Shown one piece after another: positions 33,527-42,600 of a DNA stretch of 64,000 bases (within the stretch, counting starts at the first letter, position 1; the number at the start of each line of letters is the position of its first letter). This DNA is from Strix aluco. Lineage: Eukaryota; Chordata; Aves; Strigiformes; Strigidae. Where the stretch lies: the NCBI RefSeq assembly GCF_031877795.1, contig NC_133954.1, forward strand, positions 7,717,256 through 7,781,255, read 5' to 3'. Position numbers and translations under genes: made by a program. The notes beneath the pieces are model-generated. The model did not search any database, had not been told where the DNA came from, and was given only the letters and a program-made list of their open reading frames with translations.

Positions 33527-33546
33527 ACTACAGCTCCCAAGATCCC
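33527..33546 (+). promoter_or_regulatory. ZNF143-type motif, copy 1
   Basis: ACTACAGCTCCCAAGATCCC resembles the ZNF143/THAP11 element (ACTACAATTCCCAGAATGC) at most core positions. Confidence 0.65.
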
Positions 33547-33569
33547 CTGCGGGCAGCGGGAAGCTGCAG

Positions 33570-33574
33570 CCAAT
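33570..33574 (+). promoter_or_regulatory. CCAAT box (NF-Y type), copy 1
   Basis: CAGCCAATAGGAAG is a good NF-Y site context, between ZNF143-type copies 1 and 2. Confidence 0.65.
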
Positions 33575-33613
33575 AGGAAGCGGCCTTGCTCAGGGAGCGG
33601 GCTGCCGCGGGGC

Positions 33614-33631
33614 TTGCTGGGAGTTGTAAGT
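33614..33631 (-). promoter_or_regulatory. ZNF143-type motif, copy 2 (minus strand)
   Basis: The minus strand reads ACTTACAACTCCCAGCAA, which matches the TACAA-TCCCAGCA core of the ZNF143 element in reverse orientation. Confidence 0.6.
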
Positions 33632-33658
33632 GCGCGGCGGCGGGAAAAGGGAGGTAGA

Positions 33659-33678
33659 ACTACATATCCCAGAATGCC
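33659..33678 (+). promoter_or_regulatory. ZNF143-type motif, copy 3 (best match)
   Basis: ACTACATATCCCAGAATGCC differs from the textbook element at very few positions and is the strongest copy. It is the closest to the inferred start site. Confidence 0.75.
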
Positions 33679-33693
33679 GCGGGGATGCGCGGG

Positions 33694-33698
33694 CCAAT
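33694..33698 (+). promoter_or_regulatory. CCAAT box (NF-Y type), copy 2
   Basis: GGGCCAATGAGGAG lies 16 bases after ZNF143-type copy 3. The pairing of a ZNF143 site with CCAAT repeats that of copy 1. Confidence 0.65.
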
Positions 33699-33699
33699 G

Positions 33700-33805
33700 A
33701 GGAGCGGGCGTCTTGGCGCGGCGCGCAGGCGCGTTGGGGCGGGCGGCCGCGGATTCATGTGGAGGTCAGGGGCGCCGCGGGAGGGGAGCGGGGCGGGAGG
33801 GCGCG
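33700..33805 (+). other. PHB1: PHB1 non-coding exon 1 (approximate)
   Basis: The family has a non-coding first exon, and the first coding exon here has an upstream acceptor (ttttttgcag at 34255). A plausible donor is GCGCG|gtaggt at 33805/33806. CATGTGGAG|gtcagg near 33770 is an alternative. The 5' boundary is a guess. Confidence 0.45.
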
Positions 33806-34255
33806 GTAGGTGCCGGGGCCGGGAGTGAGGCCTTGGCTGACGGGTCGCCTGTCCTGGGGGCGAGCGGCCTAGGAGGGAGCGGGAGGCCTGGCGAGGGGCT
33901 GCGGGAGGCGGCTGGGCCGGGTTCGGGAGGGCCTGCAGCGGGCGGCCGCGGTGGTACGGGAGGGGCTGGGGTGAGCCGTGATCCGGGGGCGGGTCGGCCT
34001 GGTCCTGCGGGGGGTGCTGGGATGGGGGCACCCACACAGGTGGGTGCTGCGGGGATCTGAGCCCAGGGAGGAGGAGGCCCCGTGGGGCTGAGGTGGCTGT
34101 TGAGGGGGAGAAGGAGTTGCTGGGGGCTGCGCCGCCGCTGCAGGCTGGGATTTTTGGAGGGGGGGTTAACCCTCGGCTCCGTAGGCACCTGTGCGCAGGA
34201 CCCCCCGGCCTTCTTGCCTAATACGATTTTACCAAACTTGTGGGTTTTTTTGCAG
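33806..34255 (+). other. PHB1: PHB1 intron 1 (from inferred donor)
   Basis: CpG-rich at its start, ending in a T-rich tract before tgcag. No other feature is seen. Confidence 0.5.
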
Positions 34256-34381
34256 GAGGGACTTTTTAAAGGGGCTGGAACTGGACGTGTGAAATGGCTG
34301 CGAAGGTGTTTGAAGGCCTTGGGAAGCTCGGCCTGGGCTTGGCTGTCGCAGGTGGAGTTGTCAATTCTGCTCTTTACAATG
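34256..34381 (+). CDS. PHB1: PHB1 exon 2: start codon and membrane anchor
   Basis: Acceptor tttttttgcag|GAGGG at 34255/34256, a 38-nt 5' UTR part, ATG at 34294, then 29 codons plus one base to AATG|gtgagt. It encodes the N-terminal hydrophobic segment ending SALYN. The valine codon G|TT is split with exon 3. Confidence 0.97.
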
Positions 34382-37300
34382 GTGAGTGGGAGAAGCTGAG
34401 TGCTTCCAGTTCACTTTCTACCTTTTTTTTTGTTCTGTTAGTATCTTGGCTGCTCTGCACTTTTATTGCTAATGGCATCGGGAAGGTGGACGTGAAGCCT
34501 GGCTGGGCTGTTTTATACCTTTTGCATTGCAAGGTCCTTTCTCTAGACAGCTGCAGTGTGAGGGGCCGGGACTCCCAGCTGCATCATCTTTGCCTTGTTG
34601 CTCCAAACAGTCTAATTAATTTCACCAGTCTCCTGCAGCAGAAGGTCTTAACTGACCCTGACAGATCGTTTCCACGGAGAAGGTTTTGGTGGTGTGCAGG
34701 TACAACGGGTGGCAGTAGCGAAACCGCCCATGACGTGCTGTTTTCTTCTCTAGTTGACGCAGGCCACAGAGCTGTCATCTTTGACCGATTCCGCGGGGTC
34801 CAGGACACAGTGGTAGGAGAAGGTACCCACTTTCTCATCCCCTGGGTACAGAAACCCATCATTTTCGACTGCCGCTCTCGCCCCCGTAACATTCCTGTGA
34901 TCACTGGAAGCAAAGGTGAGTGCTTGGAGCCGGCAGCTGTAAGAAAACCAGATATTCTGATTAATTTTTTTTTTATCTGGACATGGAGATCCCATGTGTC
35001 CCAAGTCCGGTTTGGCACAGAGTCAGGAATGGTTTTTAGTTATAGAACAGATTAAGGGACCCTTCCTTCAGTGCTGTAAATTTGAACTTTGAACATAAAG
35101 TCTCTGTCTTTACAGTAGGGCAAGTAATTCCCTGCGTCACAAACACACTGAAACTTAAATCTTATGTGTAAGGAGGATTTGGATCCCAAAATGAAAGGGG
35201 CTAGTGAAAATAACTGCTGGCAAAAAGAAGTGTCAATGTGTGTTATTTCTCACTTAGTTGCCCTGGAGAGGGCAGTCTCAGGATGTCTCCTGTCCCTATG
35301 GTTTGCCACTAACTTCCTGACTCTGTACAGATCTACAGAACGTGAACATCACGCTGCGTATCCTCTTTAGACCAGTGACCGCCCAGTTACCGCGCATTTT
35401 CACCAGTATTGGAGAGGACTACGATGAGCGTGTCCTGCCCTCGATCACAACCGAAATCCTCAAGTCTGTTGTGGTAAGGACAGCATGAGAGTTGCTGGGC
35501 TCTGCCAGTTGCCTTTTTTTTTTCCTCCCCTTTTTAGCAGTGAGGGACCCGCTGGAGTGTGGATTATGTCGTGCTCCAGAACAAGGCTTCACTTTCCATC
35601 CCTCAGGCTCTCACGGGCCATCCAGAAAAGCTAATTGTAGCTATGCTAATTGTTTGCTTCTCCATCATTCTGATTGCTTGGCCTGACTTAATTCACTTTG
35701 GATGAGCTCTGGATGGAAAAAGGTTTCTTCATTACCTGCTCTTAGCTGGTAGCTCTGCTCTTCAGGCTGGGAGTCTCAGGCAGGAGACTGGGATTTTCAC
35801 TTCTCATGTCATCTTAGATTTCAGCTTACTGAAGACCTCTGGTTTTGGAAACATCCACAGGTGACTGCTAAATAATAACTTTAAAAAACTTTAGTCCAGC
35901 TTGTGCGCTTTTACCTTAAGTGCTCAACTGGACAACTTCCCCTCCAGCTTACACTTAAATTCCCAGTCATTCAGTCTTTCTCCTGGGCGGCCCAGTGTTT
36001 GTTAGCTTTGGGAGAAGAACTGGATTAATTCTGGGGTTCATGGGTGCAAAGACAGGCAGGGCATGGAGAATCTCTTGCTTCTGGGAGCTTTCTTCTCACT
36101 GCTGTCCATCCTGCTTTCAGGCTCGCTTTGATGCTGGAGAATTGATCACTCAGAGAGAGCTGGTCTCGCGACAAGTGAGTGAAGACCTCACGGAGAGAGC
36201 AGCAACCTTCGGGCTCATTCTGGATGATGTGTCCTTGGTAAGAGTTCTCCCTTTTCAGTTTTTCTCTTTGGAGTGTGCCCAAATAAGAGTGGTGGAGAAG
36301 AGACTCAGTGGATGGCCAGAGAAGGCCAGGAAGTTTGGACGTGTGGACTCTGTGTGTCTGCTGTTGCGTGGTACGTAGCTGTTGCAGCTCAAGCCAGCAC
36401 CTCTGGTTTTGTTGCTGGCCTGTGACCTTGAGCAAAGCCCTTGAAGGCTCCGCTGCACTGGCCTGTCGACAGACCTCGCTGTCGCAGGGCTTTTAGAGAT
36501 CAAACGAAGAGCAAATGCTTCTGTGGGTGATGGATCGGGCAGCACGTTGCTTTAGAAAAGGCAGCTGTTTCACAGGCACCCTGAGACACGAGGCAGTGCA
36601 AATGTACACTTTCCATGGTGGCTTTTTTCCTATGAAATATTATTCTCCTGGCTGTGTCTTCTAAGACTGTTCAAGGAGGGAGCTCTTCCCTCCTATCTCC
36701 CTATAAGCTTTATAAATGAAATCTGTTGTAATCTGGCTTGTCCATGCGCCTCTCCCTCTCTCTTTTGGGACTTCCCTCGAAAGCCTGCTTAGAGGAAAGG
36801 GAAACGAGCTCTTTCATTTGGCTTTGAACATATAGGAAGTCTTTGCAGGAAGGTGACTTCATTCCAGAAAAACATGAGGTTTTGACTTTGTTTCTGGTGC
36901 TTTCCCACTGAGGACTCTACTGAAGGAGATTCACCTTTCCCCTGTTCCATCCCAGGAGCCTGTGGCTGTCAGACAGCCCGGGCTGAGCACACCGGTGGGT
37001 GATGGAGCGTGGAGGGTGCAGGATGGGTTGGGAGATGGTGGGGGGGAGTGTTGAGCGAGAGGGCTCCCTCTGCCGGGTGCTGGGGCAGGCGCTGGTGGCA
37101 GGGGAGCGCAGTGTGTCTCCAAAGGTACTGGTGTTACTGATCTGCTGGACTGGAGCTGTGCTTGTGGTGTCTCCCTTGAGACTTCAGAACTGGGTGGGGA
37201 GGCCCGCTTGTCCCAGTTCCTGTTCTTTTAGGGATATTGGCTTTCCATCTCGGTTCCAGCGTCACCGATATAGGCAGGCTGCCTCCCCGCCAGGAGCTGT

Positions 37301-38662
37301 GTGCGTTGCAGCAGTGCTGCTGTAAACTCTCAGCATTGTGGACTTTGCTTGATTTCTGCCCCGCAGACCCATCTGACCTTTGGCAAGGAGTTCACGGAGG
37401 CGGTGGAAATGAAGCAAGTGGCCCAGCAAGAAGCAGAGAGAGCCAGATTCATTGTGGAAAAGGTACCTTGTCCTTCTGAGAAATTTGGAAACAGTTCCTG
37501 GTATCTCCTGCCCACTCTAGCTTGCAGTGAACATCTCACTCCCATGTCCAGGAGACCAGGCAGGTAGAATGACGAAATCACGTAGGGTCACAGTGCTGAT
37601 ACAGTTCTCAGCTCTGACACGTGATTGTTGGATAGATAAAGCCTAAGGTTGGTTTTGTTGGGTTTTGGGGTCTTTTTTTTTTCTTTTACTACCATGTTAC
37701 GGTCTTACTGGAGTGCTGAACAGGACTGTCTGCATAGAGGAGGAGGGAGGAGACAGCGCTCGGGAGAAAGCGTCAGCTAGAAATGGGGTTCAGGGTTGAG
37801 ATTTGCCACACAAGTGATCCTGCTGTTTGTGAATTTTGAGAGGGTGGCTGAAGCTTTCCATGGTGGTTGATACCATGGGCATGGGGGCCCATGTCCTAGG
37901 AGTGTTATTGTGTGCAAGACCACATCATCTCGGATAACCCAGGATCTCGGTGAGCATCCACAGAAACAATTCTGTGTCAGAGTACCCCTGTACAGCTGAG
38001 AACACCCACCTGTTGAGATTGCAAGAACCTACAACTACACCCAAAGCTAATCCACTGATGCAGTAAGATGCATGTAATCAGCCAGGATGATTAAACAGTA
38101 GAAGTGTTTATCTGACCCGGTTTTAACTCCACTGAAGTTCTCAAATCTTTCATGGACAATTTTCCATCAGGAGTGCCCTTAAGTGGGTTAATGTTTCATG
38201 AGGTTAGGACTGATAAGGCAATTGCAAGATGATTTTTCAACCTTTTTTCCACAGCAGGCAGAAAAACAGTCTTAACAGAATACAGCTTTAAAATAAAATC
38301 ACTTTCTATCTCAGCTCTCCCGCTGGGAGAAAGAACAGTAGGGTGGTGAAGTTGGGAATTTATATTTTCAACATGCCAACAGCATCTTCCTTCTCTTTTG
38401 CTCTTGTTTCCTCTGTTGTTTATTCCCCTTCTCATGGGTTTACTTTCAGGCTGAGCAGCAGAAGAAAGCAGCTGTCATCTCTGCTGAGGGAGACTCGAAA
38501 GCAGCCGAGCTGATTGCCAACTCGCTGGCCACTGCAGGCGATGGCTTGATTGAGCTGCGCAAGCTGGAGGCAGCTGAAGACATCGCGTACCAGCTCTCAC
38601 GGTCCCGCAACATCACTTATCTGCCCTCTGGACAGTCTGTGCTCCTCCAGCTGCCACAGTGA
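34294..38662 (+). CDS. PHB1: PHB1 (prohibitin 1), complete spliced coding region
   Basis: PHB1 assembles with PHB2 into ring complexes of the inner mitochondrial membrane that scaffold proteases, cristae and respiratory complexes; nuclear and plasma-membrane roles are also reported. The join is 34294..34381, 34754..34915, 35331..35473, 36121..36237, 37367..37462 and 38450..38662. These sum to 819 nt, i.e. 272 residues plus stop, the length of mammalian PHB1, with all junctions in phase and GT-AG. The N-terminus ([21 protein letters not shown]) provides the hydrophobic membrane anchor, about residues 26-187 the PHB/SPFH domain ([40 protein letters not shown]), and about 175-250 the coiled coil ([20 protein letters not shown]). 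The end SVLLQLPQ is the family C-terminus. The ATG is preceded by GTGAA, giving a purine at -3. There is no sign of damage. Identification is certain. Confidence 0.99.
34754..34915 (+). CDS. PHB1: PHB1 exon 3: start of the SPFH domain
   Basis: Acceptor cttctctag|TTGACGC, donor CAAAG|gtgagt, 162 nt. It encodes [13 protein letters not shown]... to ...PVITGSK and the first base of the following Asp codon. Confidence 0.98.
35331..35473 (+). CDS. PHB1: PHB1 exon 4: SPFH domain, middle
   Basis: Acceptor ctgtacag|ATCTACAG, donor GTTGTG|gtaagg, 143 nt, ending in phase 0. It encodes [15 protein letters not shown]... to ...TEILKSVV. Confidence 0.98.
35474..36120 (+). other. PHB1: PHB1 intron 4
   Basis: A 647-nt intron with no repeat or RNA gene recognised. 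Introns 2 (34382-34753) and 3 (34916-35330) are likewise plain. Confidence 0.9.
36121..36237 (+). CDS. PHB1: PHB1 exon 5: SPFH domain, end
   Basis: Acceptor ctttcag|GCTCGC, donor TCCTTG|gtaaga, 117 nt (39 codons), phase 0 at both ends. It encodes [18 protein letters not shown]... to ...LILDDVSL. Confidence 0.98.
36238..37366 (+). other. PHB1: PHB1 intron 5
   Basis: A 1129-nt intron. A possible MIR-like remnant lies at about 36415-36520 and a GC-rich patch at 36990-37110. No RNA gene is recognised. Confidence 0.9.
36415..36520 (+). mobile_element. Possible ancient MIR-like remnant in PHB1 intron 5
   Basis: CTGTGACCTTGAGCAAAGCC resembles the MIR 5' core word GTGACCTTGGGCAAGTC, and 60 bases on GGGCTTTTAGAGATCAAACG recalls the amniote MIR 3' word GCGCTTTGAGATC. 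The central core is not recognisable, so this is weak. Confidence 0.3.
37367..37462 (+). CDS. PHB1: PHB1 exon 6: start of the coiled coil
   Basis: Acceptor ctgccccgcag|ACCCATC, donor GAAAAG|gtacct, 96 nt (32 codons), phase 0 at both ends. It encodes [20 protein letters not shown]... to ...RFIVEK. Confidence 0.98.
37463..38449 (+). other. PHB1: PHB1 intron 6
   Basis: A 987-nt intron with a T-rich run near 37672 and no recognisable repeat or RNA gene. Confidence 0.9.
38450..38662 (+). CDS. PHB1: PHB1 exon 7: coiled coil, C-terminus and stop
   Basis: Acceptor tttactttcag|GCTGAGC, 70 codons and TGA at 38660-38662. It encodes [20 protein letters not shown]... to ...SVLLQLPQ. The C-terminal [13 protein letters not shown] segment is intact. 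Confidence 0.98.
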   Translation, partial: AEQQKKAAVISAEGDSKAAELIANSLATAGDGLIELRKLEAAEDIAYQLSRSRNITYLPSGQSVLLQLPQ

Positions 38663-38797
38663 ACCCGGCTCTGCAGCCAGAGCTAGCCTGGTCACCTCTA
38701 CCTACCAGATCAGCCCTTTCCAAAAGAATCCTTGCAATTTCCTCATTGGTAAAAGCAGAGGAAATTTAAAACTCAACCCATTTTGAATTCTTAATCA

Positions 38798-38803
38798 AAT
38801 AAA
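38798..38803 (+). terminator. PHB1: PHB1 proximal polyadenylation signal AATAAA
   Basis: ATCAAATAAAACCG contains AATAAA 136 bases after the stop codon. Cleavage would fall near 38815-38830. Confidence 0.65.
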
Positions 38804-39610
38804 ACCGAACACTCTTGACAACAAACCTGCATTCCTCCCATGTACGGTCAGAGTGGTGGCTCCACTGACCATTAAGCTAGGTTTGAGAATTGCCCCTTTC
38901 CAGGCAGTTTGAGCAACAGGAGCAGAGTTTTCATCTGTTCACTCCTGGGACGAACAGGTAGCCCAGGTGACTCCCTGAGCACAGGAGTGCTGTATCAATC
39001 GGGTTTCACAGCGATGCTTCAGTGCCTTTAGGCTGGCTGAGCCAGGGTCGTTACAGACTTGCAGGTCCTGGACTACGGAACAGGGACGCTCAGGGCTCGC
39101 TCTTCCATCAAGCCAGTCTTTTTTTCAGGTGCCTGCTGAGAGTAAGGGGACAGGGGACATCTCAGCTGTTAGGGCAGTGGCTCTGCTGTGCCTGTGTGAA
39201 CCGTAGCGCTGCTCGCTGGAGGCACAGGTCGAGGGGATTGCGGCTGGGGGTGAGACTAGCAGAGATTCACTTTATGCAGTAAATGGGTTTCAGGCACAGA
39301 GGAGAAGATATTTCCTCTGCAGGAAATATTTCACACGTGCGTGCTGGCAATGGGACATCTCCACTTCTCCCCCCGCTGCCGCACACCAATCTCTTTGCCA
39401 CCACTTGCCCTGTTTGCAGGACCACAGTCAGTAAAAGTGGCAGTTGGCCTTTTGAAACGGCACCTGGGACAAAGAGGGGACAACTCGGTGCTCTGTGGCT
39501 CAGGCAGTCGGAGGTGGGCAGAATTCTCTGTTACATCAATGCTCTTTTTATTTAGGGAACCTGAATTGTGAGGAGGATGTGATGGGTTTGAGATTGTATA
39601 ACCAGCCTTC

Positions 39611-39616
39611 AATAAA
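39611..39616 (+). terminator. PHB1: PHB1 distal polyadenylation signal AATAAA
   Basis: CTTCAATAAATGTCACGG is followed within 40 bases by GT/T-rich sequence (GTAGTAGTGTGGGGTGTTTTTTTG), the usual downstream element. It is the better-framed of the two signals. Confidence 0.7.
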
Positions 39617-39639
39617 TGTCACGGTCCCACGTGTAGTAG

Positions 39640-42600
39640 TGTGGGGTGTTTTTTTGTTTTTCTGATACCTCAGAAGAATGAAGGTTGGGTCAGTGGAGCA
39701 AGACACCTCATGCTTGTGCTAGGTTATCTGGATAAAAGTCTCTTAGCACAGGCAAATAGGTCTTGCTCCTGACAAGCTTAAAAGATGATTCTTGGGCTGA
39801 ATTCCTGCAACAAGGTAAGGCTGAGAGTATCTTGAGGTTATTGCAAAGGCTTTTAACTTCTTCCCATGCACAGTTCAGGCTGTTTACTGCATGTACCTAC
39901 ATTTTCCAGGGCGCTCTTTTGATGCAACACCGTGCTGTTGGAAAGAAAACAGGGGTGTATTGTACCAGATACAGCCTACAGGGAACTTCAAACCTGTCAG
40001 CAGCTGTCAGAGGCACGGCGCTAGCCTGGCACACTCCCCCCATCCTGCAAAGAGGCTGCTCATACGGTGTCAGTTCTCCCTGAGCAGCGCAGTCTTAGGT
40101 GGGTGTCATTGCTACGCTGAGGACGTTGAGCTCTCAGAAAGCTGCTGTGAATGGTGGGCTCGTTTCGTCATGGTGCAGCCACTTTGAGTTGTTGCCCTCA
40201 CCTCTGGCGAAATGGAAAGCCTTGCCTGCTTTTTCTGTTGGGCAGGGTAGGATCTTGCAGTGATGAGGTGCCTGAGCTTGCAAAATATTTTAAGCAGCTG
40301 AGCAGTCAGGTCCATAACTCCCAAATAACTTCCAGACCTCTTCCCCCTCCAGTGCTCTTGTTCTTTATTCTTCTGGTTTACCGCTTCAGACACTTCTAAG
40401 GAAGCTTTCACTTTTCTCCCAAGGCTCCTTTTAAAGCCCCCTTAGCGTTTCCTGCGTTTCTCTCCATTAGATTCATGCACCAGGTGTTGGGCTCAAAACA
40501 GTGTGTCTGAAATCCCTTCTCAGCTTCTGTAGTTCTGCATTACCTCTCCCTCCAGTTCTGCATTTTCAGTGGAGTGTGGAGTGTTTCCTGCTGCTTTTGC
40601 TGTTAGTCTCTCTGGAGGAGGTGTCTGAGGCTCTAACAGTGGCCCCTGGGTCTGATTAATCTCTGTTTCCTTTGCTTTTGGGTATAATTCTTTTTACAAA
40701 TGTTCCCTGGCTGTTAACTGCTCTTCTACCCTCGCTTTGCCTCACTTAATGCCTAAAGCTGCCATGAACTCATCAGACTTCAAAGCTGCTCTTGAACCTG
40801 TAGCTGTCTCGGTGTGTGCGAGCTGAACCCCTTGTTTATACTGTGTTTATAGCCGCTCTTCAGCCTTGTAGACTGTCGAGCTGTCTGGCTCCAGATGGGA
40901 TTGGTGACCCTAAAATCGGGATGTGGTTTTGTGTGGGCTGTACGAGGATACTGGGTGAGGAAACAGCCTTCTGCTTGCTGGATGGATGCTGCTCCGAGAG
41001 CTGCACAGCAGCGAGCCAGCACTGCCTGTCATCCTCTGCCAAACTTCTCAGGTGCTGGCGGACTCCTTGATGTACAAAAAAAACCCAAAACCAAACCCAA
41101 CAAAAAATTGAGATTGTGTAGTCAAGGACTGGCCTGCCTGGCATTCCAGGCCAAGGCTGGACTGAAGAGTTGAAGGCTGAACTCAGCTTCCCGGGATGCT
41201 GGCCCTTCCCTCGCAGCGTTCGGGAGGCGTTAGCAGGGTGTGAGCGCTCGCTCTCAGGGCTCTACTTGTCAGGGCAATAGAAAGAGCTTCGGGCTTGGGT
41301 AACATGAAGGCAGGCCGCCCTCGCTGCTCCAACAAACAAGGCGTCCCCACCCTCTCTGTTTGGCATTTCTAACCTTGTTGCTTTTAATAATCCAGTAACA
41401 AAAACTTGCTGGTGAAAGTGGAGCACAACCCGGGGTGAAGAAACAAGAGAGAGGGTCGAGGCATGTGGCTTTGTACTGAGGGCAGAGAGAGGAGTTCAGC
41501 TGTGCAGGTCCTGGTCTGCCCTCCCTAAACCGCTCCATCAGCCTGGCGTCCTGCAGCTCTGCTGGCAGGGGGGGTCTAGCTCCCGGCTGCAGGGCAGAGC
41601 TATCGCAAGGGCTGCCTGCTCTTTGCAACACGAAGGTGCTGGAAGTGCTCCAGAAATGGCAGATTTTCCCCCTTCACCTCATCCTTAGAGACAGCAAGAA
41701 AGGAACTGTCGTGTGACCATGCCTGGAGGAGCAACCACTGTCTCTGACCTAGAACTCCATGGCCACCATGTGCCACATCTTCTGGGTAAGATGCTTCAGG
41801 CCAAGGTAAGCTGGGATTGCAGGTGGGAGGCAGCTGCATGATGCCACTTGAAGGGAGGTGAAGAAACCTCAGGTTTGTTTCTGTGAACAGAAAAGCCAGT
41901 GGGCTTGTGGTCTGGCACAGGTCTGACTGAAGAATTTCCTGCACTGGGCAGTTACACCAGTTCCCTGTTGTTTGGACTTTCTGCTGCTTATTACAGATTG
42001 CAGCCATGCTAAAACTTTTGCTTTGGGGAGGGGAATGCTTTCTCTGGTCAGTTTTTCTTAGTTTTTGTCACCTATTTGCACAGAACACTTTGAATTTAGT
42101 ATATTTGACAGCTTTTCATCCCCCATCAAGTTAGTTTGAAATCAGTTTTCTCCAGATGAAAGACAGCATGACTGCATCAAGCCAGCGCTTCCCCAGCAAG
42201 GCTGGATGTGTTACTGGGCTGGAGAAAGCACCCACTTCCTTAAGGAACCCAGCTAAAATGACACAAAAATTTACTCGGAGAAAGGCTCTGCCCCAGACCT
42301 CTGCCTGGGTGTTTGCTAGTCAGAATTAAATGTCCTTCTGCCAGGCTCTCCCTCCCCAGAGCTGACTCACACCAGCATCACACCAGGTAATCCTGGATGT
42401 TTCCATTTTTCCAACAAATGGTTACATTTAACACCAAAGTCCTGGGGCCGGGAGTGTTTTGCGGGTGAGCGATGGAGGCTGTAGCTTTGCTGCGAAGCGT
42501 GACAGACCGCGTCTAGCCCGGAAGGAGGTTTGCGAAGGAAGGGGTCACCTTTTCCAGAAGGCAAGATGAATGCGAACTGCAGAGCCGCGGAGGCTGGCAG

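Larger units (their letters stand above)
33520..33760 (+). promoter_or_regulatory. PHB1: PHB1 CpG-island promoter
   Basis: A CpG-rich, TATA-less region just before the PHB1 first exon. It carries three ZNF143-type ACTACA-CTCCCA motifs and two CCAAT boxes in less than 180 bases. This is the usual build of a broadly expressed nuclear-encoded mitochondrial gene promoter. The start site probably lies between 33700 and 33790, but I cannot fix it. Confidence 0.75.
38663..39635 (+). other. PHB1: PHB1 3' UTR (to the distal polyadenylation signal)
   Basis: It starts after the TGA at 38662. Two polyadenylation signals define a short (about 150 nt) and a long (about 970 nt) form. A long 3' UTR also occurs in mammalian PHB1. 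No open frame of note is present. Confidence 0.7.

Noticed and set aside
37960-38110. Possible snoRNA in PHB1 intron 6 (TGATG and CTGA-like words)
   Set aside because: C, D, C' and D' boxes with a terminal stem could not be placed in the required order.
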